Source: Candidatus Multivorans thiocomprendens
Lineage (GTDB): Bacteria; Acidobacteriota; Thermoanaerobaculia; Multivoradales; Multivoraceae
DNA length: 46,681 nt
Assembly: GCA_027493375.1 (NCBI GenBank)
Contig: JAPVWO010000284.1
Span: 1-46,681, forward strand
Direction of reading: 5' to 3'
Positions 23,223-34,468 of this stretch are shown here, piece by piece; the first letter of the stretch is position 1; the number at the start of each line of letters is the position of its first letter. The position numbers and the translations under genes are program-made. Under the pieces are notes generated by a model, which worked only from the letters and a program-made list of their open reading frames with translations, made no database searches and had not been told where the DNA came from.

Positions 23223-24649
23223 GGCGGCGGCTCCAGGTTGGCGTCTGCGGCCTGCTGGCCGCGGCGTCGGCCTGGAGTCAGCAGGCCGAACCATCGCCCG
23301 GCGACCCAACGGCCCGACGCTGGACGACGCTCGAGCGCCTGTCCCCCGATCGCCTCGCGGCGGCGCACGCCGACGTCGAACGGCTACGTGCGGAGGTTCA
23401 ACCGCCGCCGCCTCTGCCCGGCCTCAACGACTACCGCGGCGTGTTCCACGCCCACGCCGGCGACTCTGATCACACCGGCGGTACGCCCGAGGAGTTGCTA
23501 GCGGATGCAAGGCGGATCGGCGTCGACGTCGTCTTCCTGTCCGACCACTACCGGCCGCCGCGCGACTTCATGGACGGTTGGCGCGGACTCCGTGACGGCG
23601 TCCTGTTCGTCCCCGGCTCGGAGGCGCACGGCTTCCTGATCCACCCCGAGGAGTCCGTCGTCGAGCACATGCGCGTCGACGCCCCCACCTTGCTCCGCCA
23701 GGTGAACCGCGGCGCCGGCATGGCCTTCCTCTCCCACGTCGAAGAGCGGGTCGACCATCCGATGAACGGCCTGACCGGCATGGAGATCTACAACCGACAC
23801 GCCGACGCCCTCGACGACGGCGATTCAATGCGCGCCCTGGTCGCCTGGATCGTCGATCCGGACGAGTCGAAGGCCCTGGCGCGAGCCGTCGAGCTGTACC
23901 CCGAGGAGGTCTTCGGCGCCCAGTTCGACTACCCCACGGTCTACCTCGACAAGTGGGACCGGGAAACCATGCAGCGCCGGATCGTCGGCGTCAACGCGAA
24001 CGACTGCCACCACAACCAGGTCTTCGTCGTGATCAAGGTCGATGACGAATCCGTCCGCGTAGGCACGATAGTCGACGACCCGGACGAGATGAGGGTCCTG
24101 ACCGCAACGGACGCACCAGGAATCCCCGAACTCGTCCGCGGCCACGAACCCGGCACCGTCATCGGCCGCTACGACCTCGACCCCTACTGGGTGTCGATGC
24201 GGAACTCGACCACCCACATCCTGGCACCGGCACTCGACGAAGCATCGATCCGCAGCGCCGTCGCCGCCGGCCACGTCTACGTCGCCCACGACTGGCTGGC
24301 CGATCCGACCGGCTTCCAGTTCTTCGTCGGCAAACCTGGAGCGCCGACCGCCATCATGGGCGACGAGTGGACCCTGGAAGCCGGCGCAGCAGCCGAGCTC
24401 ACGGCCCTCTTCCCCCTGCCCGCAACCATCCGCCTCATCCGTAGCGGCGAAGAGATCGCCGTCACCAAGGCCCGATCCCTCACCCACCGCCTCGACCGTC
24501 CCGGCGTCTACCGGGTCGAAGGCTGGCTAGAAGTCGACGGCGAGTGGCGGACGTGGATCTACTCGAATCCGGTGTACGTGAAGCAAGCCGGTAACCGCCT
24601 CGCGCGGATCCCACCGGCGACCAGCCAGAACGCCGCCAGCAACCTTTGA
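23219..24649 (+). CDS. Secreted CehA/McbA-like PHP-type metallohydrolase
   Basis: 476 residues from GTG 23219, which overlaps the previous stop by four bases and gives a signal peptide (MRRRLQVGVCGLLAAASAW, cut before QQAEP). The metal-binding set of PHP-domain hydrolases is present: FHAHAGDSDHTGG near 76, FLSDHYRPP near 105, GSEAHG near 133, SHVEERVDHP near 168, and NANDCHHNQ near 258. The C-terminal 120 residues form a beta-rich domain (TIRLIRSGEEIAV, GVYRVEGWLEVDG). Probably a periplasmic phosphoesterase or amidase-like enzyme of unknown substrate, co-expressed with the amidohydrolase. Confidence 0.83.
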   Translation: MRRRLQVGVCGLLAAASAWSQQAEPSPGDPTARRWTTLERLSPDRLAAAHADVERLRAEVQPPPPLPGLNDYRGVFHAHAGDSDHTGGTPEELLADARRIGVDVVFLSDHYRPPRDFMDGWRGLRDGVLFVPGSEAHGFLIHPEESVVEHMRVDAPTLLRQVNRGAGMAFLSHVEERVDHPMNGLTGMEIYNRHADALDDGDSMRALVAWIVDPDESKALARAVELYPEEVFGAQFDYPTVYLDKWDRETMQRRIVGVNANDCHHNQVFVVIKVDDESVRVGTIVDDPDEMRVLTATDAPGIPELVRGHEPGTVIGRYDLDPYWVSMRNSTTHILAPALDEASIRSAVAAGHVYVAHDWLADPTGFQFFVGKPGAPTAIMGDEWTLEAGAAAELTALFPLPATIRLIRSGEEIAVTKARSLTHRLDRPGVYRVEGWLEVDGEWRTWIYSNPVYVKQAGNRLARIPPATSQNAASNL

Positions 24650-24761
24650 CTCAGTTCTCGGACTTGCCGCGTTCCCGCGATTCCTGGATCACTGCCAGGT
24701 GCTCCTCCCAATCCGGTTCAACGCCGGGAGCCTGACCCGTATCGCACTGCGACGACCGCCA

Positions 24762-24936
24762 GCCTTCTCCGGGCCGGAGGGGAGGGTCCCCGGGGGCTGT
24801 CGGCAAGCGACGGCCGACACCCTCTCATGAACCGACGCCCTACCGGAGCGCAGCCGACCGAAGCGAGCGCCCACCTACCCCTCACCAAGAAAGCGCGAGC
24901 GTCCCCGGGGACCCTCCCCTCCGGCCCGGAGAAGGC
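24762..24936. repeat. Large palindromic element, family 2 copy A
   Basis: Arms 24762-24795 and 24903-24936 are perfect 34-base reverse complements (left arm begins GCCTTCTCCGGGCCGGAGG) around a 107-base loop. The loop shares with copy B (32811-32982) the start GGCTG-x-GGCAAGCGAC-x-GCC, the core CCGGAGCGCAGCCGACCGAA followed by GCGAGCGC, and the end TCACC-AGA-AGCG-GAGCG. Apart from GGCCGGAGG, the arms differ from those of copy B, yet each pairs perfectly. It fills the 24650-24983 gap between two converging genes. No gene is seen in it. Confidence 0.88.
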
Positions 24937-24983
24937 GGGTGCCACCGACGCCGCCGTGCCACCGCGTCGCTGCGCCGACGCCG

Positions 24984-26258
<1,275 letters not shown>

Positions 26259-26426
26259 GGCTCTCTTGCTCCTTCTCCCAGAAAGACAGGGCTCTGTGAT
26301 TTGAGGCCGCGAAGCTATCGCAGCCGGCCGGCGGACGCCACAGTCCGGGCCTCCCGGTCGCCGTTTCGGGCGGCCGCCCGATTCAAGAACCGGAATCCGG
26401 GATCCGAGTTCTCGAGTACCGCGAGC

Positions 26427-27200
26427 ATGATCTCGGCCGATCTCGAGCCGACCTACGCCGACCAGTGGAGCGTCGGCGTCGAACGCGAACTGACCCGACG
26501 CACATCGATCGGCCTGACCTACATCACCAAGGAGACCCTGGACATCTTCGAAGACACCTGCAATGGCAACCTGCCGGCGCCGGCCGCCGGGGCGGACTGC
26601 GATTTCTACGTCATGGCGAACCTGCCGGGACTGGTGCGCGACTACAGCGGCTTCGTCCTCGACTTCGAGTCCCGCTTCACGGACTGGTTCCACGTTCTCG
26701 CTTCGTACACGAACTCCGAGTCCGAGGGAAACGTCGGCTACACGCAGAACGCCGGGGTCGATTTCGACATCTATCCGGACCACTTCGAGAACACGTACGG
26801 GTATCTCTCGGACCACCGCAGGCACCGGGTCAAGGTGAACGGCTTCGTCGATCTGCCGCTCGACTTCGGGCTGGCGGTCGAGGGTTTCTGGTCGTCCGCG
26901 GGCGTCTACGCGCCGACGGTAGCATCCGAGACCTACGGCCGTATCTTCACGGAGCGGCGCGGCAGCCGGGAAGCGAACGACCGCTACGGCATGGACGTCC
27001 AGGTATCGAAGGGCTTCATCTTCGGACGCGACCTGCGCTTCGAGCTGATCGGCGCAGTGTTCAACGTCTTCAACGACGAGCAGGTGACCACCGTGTGCAC
27101 GCGAGTCGAGGGTTGCGCGGGCGGCCTGGATCTGGATGCAGCCACGGCGTACGTGCAGCCGCGGCGCTTCGAAGCGGGAATCCGTTTCGAGTTCCAGTAG
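26427..27200 (+). pseudogene. Truncated TonB-dependent receptor, C-terminal barrel fragment
   Basis: About 257 codons from the first plausible ATG. The sequence opens in the middle of a barrel (ISADLEPTYADQWSVGVERELT) and runs through typical receptor strands to a C-terminal aromatic end (FEAGIRFEFQ). The signal peptide, plug and most of the barrel of this 800-1100-residue family are missing. Upstream of about 26390 is the divergent acyl-CoA dehydrogenase start, so the 5' part has been lost by deletion or rearrangement. The remaining reading frame is clean, which suggests a recent loss. A short functional porin is possible but unlikely without a signal peptide. Confidence 0.72.
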
Positions 27201-27204
27201 CGTC

Positions 27205-27222
27205 CGCAGCCCTCAGGCTGCG
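27205..27222. terminator. Short GC hairpin between converging genes
   Basis: CGCAGCC and GGCTGCG pair perfectly around CTCA, five bases after the receptor-fragment stop. There is no T-run. It may weakly end transcription from the plus strand. The remaining bases up to 27334 show nothing recognisable. Confidence 0.35.
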
Positions 27223-27334
27223 CTGGCGCGCGGGGAACTGTGGTTCCATGCAAGCCATGTAGCCGTTCGCTGGCCCGTCAGTGGGCAGCGGACGGCCAGG
27301 GTCCAGCGTCTCAAAAGGGGCGAGGCGCCGGGCC

Positions 27335-27871
27335 CTATCCCACCTCCACGGCGGAAGCACGACTCAGGTCGCGCAGCGGGCCGGCCTGCTCTTCGCTCAG
27401 GCCGTGGACCCGCAACAACAACCGACCGTTCGCGACGTGGTGGTCCAGATCCGAAGCCCGGCCACGGCCACTCCGGGTCGCCCGGCCCGGGAGCAGGCCA
27501 CCCTCCCAGAGCACGCGCAGGACGGTCATGATGATCAGCCCGAGCGCCGTGCCCTCGTACGTCACCACGCCTATTGGCGGCCCGGCGACGATCGACATGC
27601 CGCCGGTGGGCAGCGGATAGGCCAGCGCCGTGCCGGCCGCCAGGCCGAAGGCGGTGAGGCCGCCGAGGACCGCGCCGGACAGGGCGAACAGCAACACGCG
27701 GGACTTCAGCTTCGGCAGCGGCAGTTCGTCTTCTTCCAGCGGCGCCGGACTCCGCACTTCGACCTGCGAGGCCGCGACGCCCGACTCGAGCGCGGCTTCG
27801 ACGACCGCCCGCACGTCCTCGACGCGCTCGTAGGCGGCTTCGACCAGATGCCGCTCCGCGGCCGCCGTCAT
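27335..27871 (-). CDS. DUF3341-family membrane protein (ActD-like)
   Basis: 178 residues, ATG 27871 overlapping the NrfD stop (27868). The soluble N-terminus (about 1-55) begins HLVEAAYERVEDVRAVVEAAL. Two membrane segments follow (about 58-80 and 92-118, VLLFALSGAVLGGLTAFGLA and GLIIMTVLRVL), then a soluble C-terminal stretch with LLLRVHGL. This architecture is that of DUF3341, the ActD subunit of alternative complex III. It is the last gene of the five-gene respiratory operon and probably a small structural membrane subunit beside the NrfD protein. Similarity is by layout and context more than by strict motif. Confidence 0.75.
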   Translation of the reverse strand: MTAAAERHLVEAAYERVEDVRAVVEAALESGVAASQVEVRSPAPLEEDELPLPKLKSRVLLFALSGAVLGGLTAFGLAAGTALAYPLPTGGMSIVAGPPIGVVTYEGTALGLIIMTVLRVLWEGGLLPGRATRSGRGRASDLDHHVANGRLLLRVHGLSEEQAGPLRDLSRASAVEVG

Positions 27872-29264
27872 GCCCCACCTCCGCCAGGTACCGGCGCCGC
27901 CGCCGTCCCCGAGGTCGCCGCGGCGTCCGAAGTCGCACCACCCGCTTCGCCACTTCCCCCGTGCCGCCAGCCCTCCCGCATCTCCCAGACGGAAACGATC
28001 GGCAGCAACTGAGTGAACGTGAAGTAGAGGCAGGCGAAGACACCGACCGCTCCGATCATGATCCCGAGTTCCACCCAGCTCGGCATGTAGTCGCCGATGC
28101 TGTAGGCCAGCCGCGGCGTCGACAGGGCCGGCACGACGATCAGGAACCGTTCGAGCCACATGCCGACGAGCACGCCGCAGCCGACCAGGGCGGTCGGCAG
28201 CGGGCGCCGGCCCCGCGGGAAGGAGAGCACCGCGACCGGAATCACCAGGTTGACCACGACCATCGTCCAGAACGGGACCGCGAAGTCGCCGTGCAGCAGG
28301 ACGTGGTGCACGTTCTTCTCGAACAGGTCGCCGCTGTACCAGACGGTCAGGTGCTCGGCGAACGTGAAGTAGCCCCAGACCAGGGACATGGTCACGAACA
28401 GGAGCCCGAGGTTGTTGAACACCCGGTCGGTCAGGAAGCGATCGAGCGCGAGGCCGCGGCGTAGCAACGCCATCGCGATCATCAGCACGGCGATCCCCGA
28501 GAAGATCGCGCCGACGACGAAGTAGGGCCCGAAGATCGTGCTCTTCCAGCCCGGCGTCTGGGTCATCGCGAAGTCCCAGGACACGATCGTGTGAACCGAG
28601 ACCGCGACCGGGATGATCGCCACCGCCAGGATGCGGATCCCCCACTCCAGGCTGTGCCACTGCTGCGCCGTGCCGCGCCAGCCGAGCGCCAGGACCGCGT
28701 AGAAGCGCTTCCTGAGTCCCGCCGCCGCCCGGTCCCGCATGACCGCCGCGTCCGGGATCAACGGCAGGAACAGGTAGAGGGCACTGCCGATGATGTAGGT
28801 CGTGATCGCGGCGATGTCCCACACCAGCGGCGACCGGAAGTTGGGCCACAGCATCCGGCTGTTCGGGTACGGAACCATGTAGTAGAAGATCGCCACCCGT
28901 CCGAGGTGAATCAGCGGAAACAGGCCGCCGATCGCGAGCGCGAACAGGGTGATCGCCTCGGCCGAACGGGTCACCGGCCGCCGCCACTCCGCCTTGGTTA
29001 CTCGCAGGATCGCCGAGATCAGCGTGCCGGCATGGCTGATGCCGATCCAGAAGACGAAGTTGATGATGTAGAAGCCCCAGAACACGGGCCGGTTGATGCC
29101 GGTGACGCCGATGCCGTTCGCGATCTGGTAGCCCCAGCAGTAGATGAAGACCAGAGCCAGCGCGCCGCTGGCGAGGGAACCGACGAGCAGACCCGGACGC
29201 CGGCGGTCGAGACGGCCGAGCAGTTGACCGTCGAGGACGGCGGCCGAGGGCTGGGACGCCGCCG

Positions 29265-29268
<4 letters not shown>
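27868..29268 (-). CDS. NrfD/PsrC-family quinol-interacting membrane subunit (ActC-like)
   Basis: 466 residues from GTG 29268, which overlaps the FeS gene stop (GTGA). About ten membrane helices. Family features: NRPVFWGFYIINFVFWIGISHAG near 62, FPLIHLGR near 125, SWDFAMTQTPGWKSTIFGPYFV near 245, and PSWVELGIMIGAVGVFACLYF. It holds the quinone site and conducts electrons or protons between the membrane pool and the FeS subunit. The C-terminal 40 residues are Gly/Ala-rich and poorly ordered. Context (pentaheme cytochrome, molybdopterin-type protein, FeS, NrfD, DUF3341) marks it as ActC of an alternative complex III-like enzyme; only one NrfD gene is in the window. Confidence 0.9.
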
Positions 29269-29962
<694 letters not shown>

Positions 29963-29966
<4 letters not shown>

Positions 29967-32263
29967 GCCTTTCCTCCATCGTGCGGCGCCCAGCCGACGG
30001 GAATCTCCTCGGCCTGGCGCAGGCCTCGACCGTAGATCACCGGACGTTCGCTGCGGCGCGGCCGGCGCAACCGTTCGACCCGCACTCGAAGATCGCCGCG
30101 GGCGAACGCGCCGGCGCCCGCTACCTGGCGGTCCGTTGACAGCAGGGCGTTCACATTGATGCCGCGGCCGCGCGCGTAGCGGCCGTAGTCCGCATGGCCG
30201 CCACCGACCGGCACGCCGACGCAGCCGGGCCGCACGGTGGGCAGCACAATCGCCGGCAATTCGATTTCGGCCACGGTTCCGGTCAGCCGCACGATGTCGC
30301 CCGTGTGGATTCCGAGACGGTCCGCGTCCTCTGTAGCGACTTCGGCCCACGTTCCCCACATGACGGTCGACAGCGGGTCCGGCAGCTCCTGCAGCCATGG
30401 GCGGTTGGCGCCACGCCCGTCGCCCAGCTTCAGCGACTCGAAGGGAATCAGCGTGAAGGATTCAACGCCCGCCGGACCAACCGGTGCCGCCCGGGCGGCC
30501 GGGTCGGGAAGCGCCGAAGGCATGTCGTTTCCACCGTCCCGAGGAAGCCGCGTCGGCGCGCGGCGCAGCTCTTCGGTTCCCAGCAGCCCACCGGCATCCG
30601 TCGTCCGGCGCACGAACTGCCGGGCGTTGAGCGCGCCGGCGATCAGAGACGGCGGCAAGGCCGCCGGGTCGCTTGCGTCGTCGCCAGCCGCCCTCGTCGC
30701 CGTGAAGGCGTCGCTCAGCGCCGACTCGACGGCCTCCTGGAATCCGGGCCAGGGCAGAGCGCGACCGGCGGCCGCGGCCAGCGCCAGCGCCACATCGCCC
30801 GGATGGCGCGCCTCGCCGCGCGGCGCCACCGTCGGCGACGCGATGAGCAGGGCCGGAACGCCACGCACCGGGTCCGGCTCCACCGCCTGGAAGCGCTCAA
30901 GGTCCGTCTGGACCGGCAGCACGACATCGGCCCGCAACGTGGTGTCGTCGAAGAAGGCGGAGAGAGCGATGACCGTGCCGGCGCCTCCGAAGGCGGCATC
31001 GAGCCCCGGCATTCCGTACAGCGGATCGGCCTCCGACACGACGAGAACGCCCGATTCGCCGTCTCCGGCCAGCCGATCGGCCAGCGCCGCCGGCGGCAGC
31101 GCCGCGGCAGCATCGCCGGCCAGCCGGTCTTCGAAACCGAAGTCGACGCCGGCGAAGACACCGCCCTCGCGACCCACCGAACCCAGCAGCAGGTTGAGCG
31201 CCAGCGCGGCGGCACCCGCGGCGACGCCGTCCTCGCCTTCGAGCGCCGATCCGCCGGCCATCACCAGCGGCCGGCGGGCGCGTGAAAGCTCTGTCGCAAG
31301 CCGCTCGATCCGGCCGGCATCGATACCGCAGCGCTCGGCAGTCGCCGCGACGTCGGGCGGCGCTCCGGGATAGAGCGCCTCGTAGGCCGTCCGCCCCTCC
31401 TCGCCGACCGTTCCCGATCCGAGCAGGAGTCCGGCGAGCCCGCGCGCGAGGAACCCCTCGCTGCCCGGCCGCACCGGCAGCCAGTCGTCGGCATTGGCGG
31501 CGGTCAGGGAGTGCCGCGCTTCGACCTGCACTAGCTTGCCGCGCCGGTCGGCCGTGAGTTCGGCCCAGGCGGCGCCCAAGTGGACGGGACTCCGCCACCG
31601 GTCGAGGCAGGGAGCGCCGACAGAGACGACATAGTCGGACCGCGCCAGGTCATAGGCCGGCCGAGTCGATTCGCCGCACGCCAGCCGCGCAGCCTCCCGC
31701 TCGACGACCGCATCGGCCGGCTGCCAGTGAACCGGCGGCGACGTACCGACCGTCGCCGCGAACCGCCGCCACAAACCGAGGAGCGGTCCCGACGGCGCGC
31801 CCGCGACAATCGTTGTCGCATCAGGCGCGGCCGCGATCGCCGTCGCCGCGGTTTCGAGCGCCTCCTCCCACGAGACAGGCTCCAACTCGCCCGAGGACCC
31901 CCGTCGCATCGGCTCCGTCACCCGGTCCGGGTGATACAGCTCCTGCAGGGCCGAGTGCCCCAGCGCGCAGACGCCGCCCGCGTTGACGAAGCCCTCCGGC
32001 AACCCCTCGATCTTCTTCGCCAACCGATCGACTGTCCGCACCTCGATCTCGCAACCGGCGCCGCACTGCCCGCAGATCGACCGCCGCCACACGGACGCTC
32101 CCGGCAGAGCCGCGCTCCGCCGCACCGGCGACTCGATCCACTCCTCGTCCCGGCGGCGGCAGCCCTGCAGCACCGCGACGCCGGCCGCCGCGTAGACCTT
32201 GAAGAAGTCCCGCCGGCCGATCGTGACCCGCGGCTCGCCGCGCTTACGGTCGTTGCCGCTCAT
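29963..32263 (-). CDS. Molybdopterin-oxidoreductase-like subunit (ActB1-like), Tat-exported
   Basis: 766 residues, ATG 32263, eight bases after the cytochrome stop. A Tat signal RRDFFKVYAAAGVAVLQGC near 22 shows export in folded form, and the cysteine may serve as a lipid anchor. The 4Fe-4S motif ICGQCGAGCEIEV with VCALGHSALQ near 100 is intact. Regions for the molybdopterin fold follow (YDLARSDYVVSVGAP, LVMAGGSALEG, DTTLRADVVLPVQTDLE). The C-terminal beta-barrel has GTWAEVATEDADRLGI and GDIVRLTG. ActB proteins keep this fold but usually lack the Mo cofactor. I see no clear Cys/Sec metal ligand, so this one is probably structural/FeS too. Long for a gene with no frame break and well conserved. 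Confidence 0.88.
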
Positions 32264-32270
32264 CCAGTCC

Positions 32271-32783
32271 TCACCGATGGCACGCCAGACAGTCGTCGCT
32301 GGCCTCATTCTCGCGGTGGCACTCGACGCACCAGCCCATGTCGGCGACGTTGCGCACCGGCGCGGCCACCGTCATCGAAGCCACGTCCCCGTGGCAGGTC
32401 AAACACTCGACACCCGCCCGCGCATGAGCCCGATGGTTGAAGTGCACCATCGCCGAGTCCGGGATCACGTTCACCTTCGCCCAGAGGATCGGCTCCCGGT
32501 TCTCGTTGGCGAGCATCACCTTCTGGACTTCGGGATGGTCCGGGATCTCCCGCCGATGGCAGCCCGCACAGGCCTGCACCGACGGCATACCGGCATGCAC
32601 CCCCTCCTCCGCGCCCCGATGGCAACGAACGCACTCCAACCCTGCCTCGATGTGGACCTGATGGTCGTACGCGATCGGCTGCTCGGGGGTCGGCAGGTTC
32701 TGCCTGGGCCCACAGCCCACCAAGGAGACGGTCACCCCGAGCAAGAGGAACCCCAGCCAAGACGAATCCGATCTCGAACTCAG
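32271..32783 (-). CDS. Pentaheme c-type cytochrome lipoprotein (ActA-like), start unclear
   Basis: About 170 residues. Five CxxCH heme motifs: CVRCH, CAGCH, CLTCH, CVECH and CLACH, the last almost at the C-terminus, matching the pentaheme ActA. The N-terminus has a lipoprotein signal (WLGFLLLGVTVSLVGC), so it is tethered at the membrane. The start is a problem: no ATG, GTG or TTG occurs in frame shortly before the signal peptide. The interval is given from a CTG at 32783. The next usual in-frame starts (TTG about 32994, GTG 33014) lie beyond the family 2 palindrome, which would then be translated. It leads the respiratory operon. Confidence 0.85.
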   Translation of the reverse strand: MSSRSDSSWLGFLLLGVTVSLVGCGPRQNLPTPEQPIAYDHQVHIEAGLECVRCHRGAEEGVHAGMPSVQACAGCHRREIPDHPEVQKVMLANENREPILWAKVNVIPDSAMVHFNHRAHARAGVECLTCHGDVASMTVAAPVRNVADMGWCVECHRENEASDDCLACHR

Positions 32784-32810
32784 GCGCTGCCGAAGCCCCG
32801 ACGCCGTCCA

Positions 32811-32982
32811 GCCCGGTGCGTGGCCGGAGGGCCTTCCCAGCGGGCTGGAGGCAAGCGACTGCCCATCCGTTCCCGTTGCCGGCTCCGAACCGGAGCGCAG
32901 CCGACCGAAGCGAGCGCGGCCTTCCCCGTCACCCAGAGAGCGTGAGCGGCCGCTGGGAAGGCCCTCCGGCCACGCACCGGGC
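32811..32982. repeat. Large palindromic element, family 2 copy B
   Basis: Arms 32811-32843 and 32950-32982 are perfect 33-base reverse complements (left arm begins GCCCGGTGCGTGGCCGGAGG) around a 106-base loop sharing three conserved blocks with copy A at 24762-24936. The arms differ in sequence from those of copy A but remain fully paired. It lies between the glutathione-transferase stop and the cytochrome gene, in the same strand direction as both, and blurs the 5' end of the latter. Confidence 0.88.
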
Positions 32983-33026
32983 GGGTACAACCGACGACGC
33001 CGCGCCACAGCCACCGCGGCCGAGCC

Positions 33027-33638
33027 TCAGACCTCGCGGATCCGCTGGTACGAGGGGACTTCCCGCAGGCCCGTCCAGTAGCGGCGCACGTTGTCGCCGA
33101 AGTCGTCGATGCCGAGCGAGGCCGCGAGCTTCAGGCCGTAGCCGACGCAGATGTCGGCGATCGTGAGGCGGCCGCAGCACAGAAAGTCGCGGCCGTCCGA
33201 GGTGGCCGACTCGACCAGTCGCAACCGGCCCAGGAACCACTTGCGGTAGTCCTCCGCGACCTGCGGCACGCGGCGCTCCTCGGGCTCCAGCCGCGTGTAG
33301 CGCAGGAACAGCGTCTGCGGGAAGGTCAGCGTCGCGTCGCTGTAGAACAGCCAGTTCAGGTAGGCGCCGTACTCCGGGTCGTCCACGTCGACGGCCAGCG
33401 GCGTCGGACCGTAGCGGTCGACCAGGTACTTCGCGATACCCGAAGACTCGGTCATGTGCACGTCGCCGTCGATCATGTAGGGAACCGTGCCCAGAAGGTT
33501 GGTGCCCAGGTAGTCCTTCTTGAACACCCGCGGCGGGAAGGGCAGGACGTGCAGGTCATAGTCGATGCCCATCTCTTCCAGCGTCCAGACGGCACGCAGC
33601 GACCGGGCGCCCTGGCAGTGGTAGAGCTGAATCGTCAC
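33027..33638 (-). CDS. Glutathione S-transferase family protein
   Basis: 203 residues from GTG 33638, overlapping the enoyl-CoA hydratase stop by four bases. N-terminal thioredoxin-like domain (IQLYHCQGARSLRAVWTLEEMG, VPYMIDGDVHMTESSGIAKYL; cis-Pro in TVPYMI) and C-terminal all-helical domain (LTIADICVGYGLKLA). The SRS/catalytic position reads GARSLRAVW, as in many bacterial beta-like GSTs. Translational coupling to the hydratase suggests a role in the same pathway, for example conjugating or isomerising a reactive acyl intermediate, but this is inferred. Confidence 0.9.
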   Translation of the reverse strand: MTIQLYHCQGARSLRAVWTLEEMGIDYDLHVLPFPPRVFKKDYLGTNLLGTVPYMIDGDVHMTESSGIAKYLVDRYGPTPLAVDVDDPEYGAYLNWLFYSDATLTFPQTLFLRYTRLEPEERRVPQVAEDYRKWFLGRLRLVESATSDGRDFLCCGRLTIADICVGYGLKLAASLGIDDFGDNVRRYWTGLREVPSYQRIREV

Positions 33639-34438
33639 GACGAACTACCCGACGGATCGACGGCCACTGCCCAACTCGGCTTGCGCTTCTCGCGGAAAGC
33701 GGCCATGCCCTCCGCCGCTTCCTCGCCCTGGAACATGCGACGGCTCCAGCCCTGGGTCAGCTCGAACCCCTCGGCCAGCGAGATGTCCGGCACCGCCCGC
33801 ACCAGCTTCTTGCACTCGACGACCGCGTTCGGGCCGCCCAGGTTGATCGCGTCGATCTCCTCCTGGACCACCGGCCACAGGTCGTCGCGCGGCACCGCCT
33901 TGTGGGCCAGGCCGTACTCGACCGCCTGCCGGCCGTCGAAGCGGTCGCCGGTCAGGAACAGCCTCATGCCGTGGTGCGGTCCCAGCTTGCGCAGGCAGAC
34001 GACGGCGATGATCGCCGGGATGACGCCGATCCGCACTTCGCTGAAGCTGAACATCGCTTCCTCGGCGGTGATGACCAGATCGGAAGCCGCGACCAGGCCC
34101 AGGCCACCGGCGAAGGCGTGGCCGTTCACCGCGGCGATCACGGGCTTCTCACCCTCCCAGATCGCCGTGAGCAGGTCAGGATAGGGAACGACCCGGTCCG
34201 ACTCGCCCTCGCCCGGCTGCCGCTTGAGATCCGCGCCCGAGCAGAAGCCCTTGCCGGCGCCGGTGATCACGATCGAACGGACGGCGTCGTCGGCCTGGGC
34301 CGCCGCCAGGTGGTCGTAGACCTCCGTGATCAAGCCCGGCGACAGTGCGTTGCGCCGTTCCGGTCGGTTGAGCGTGATGAAGGCCGCGCCATCGCGGACC
34401 TCGTAGAGCGTGAATTCGGTCCCCGGCTGGTTCGACAT
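33635..34438 (-). CDS. Enoyl-CoA hydratase/isomerase (crotonase) family
   Basis: 267 residues from ATG 34438. An ATG two codons earlier touches the GGAGGAGG, while this one lies six bases after it, so it is preferred. Crotonase fold: FITLNRPERRNALSPG near 21, the oxyanion-hole segments GAGKGFCSGADLK near 62 and NGHAFAGGLGLVAASDLVI near 108, and ADDAVRSIVITG. The acid/base glutamate position is occupied in SEVRIGVIPA. It hydrates an enoyl-CoA; next to a biotin-dependent acyl-CoA carboxylase a methylglutaconyl-type step in leucine or isoprenoid breakdown is possible. It lies 30 bases downstream of the carboxylase alpha gene. Confidence 0.92.
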   Translation of the reverse strand: MSNQPGTEFTLYEVRDGAAFITLNRPERRNALSPGLITEVYDHLAAAQADDAVRSIVITGAGKGFCSGADLKRQPGEGESDRVVPYPDLLTAIWEGEKPVIAAVNGHAFAGGLGLVAASDLVITAEEAMFSFSEVRIGVIPAIIAVVCLRKLGPHHGMRLFLTGDRFDGRQAVEYGLAHKAVPRDDLWPVVQEEIDAINLGGPNAVVECKKLVRAVPDISLAEGFELTQGWSRRMFQGEEAAEGMAAFREKRKPSWAVAVDPSGSSS

Positions 34439-34468
34439 TCCCATCCTCCTCCGGCAACCCTCGGCCTG

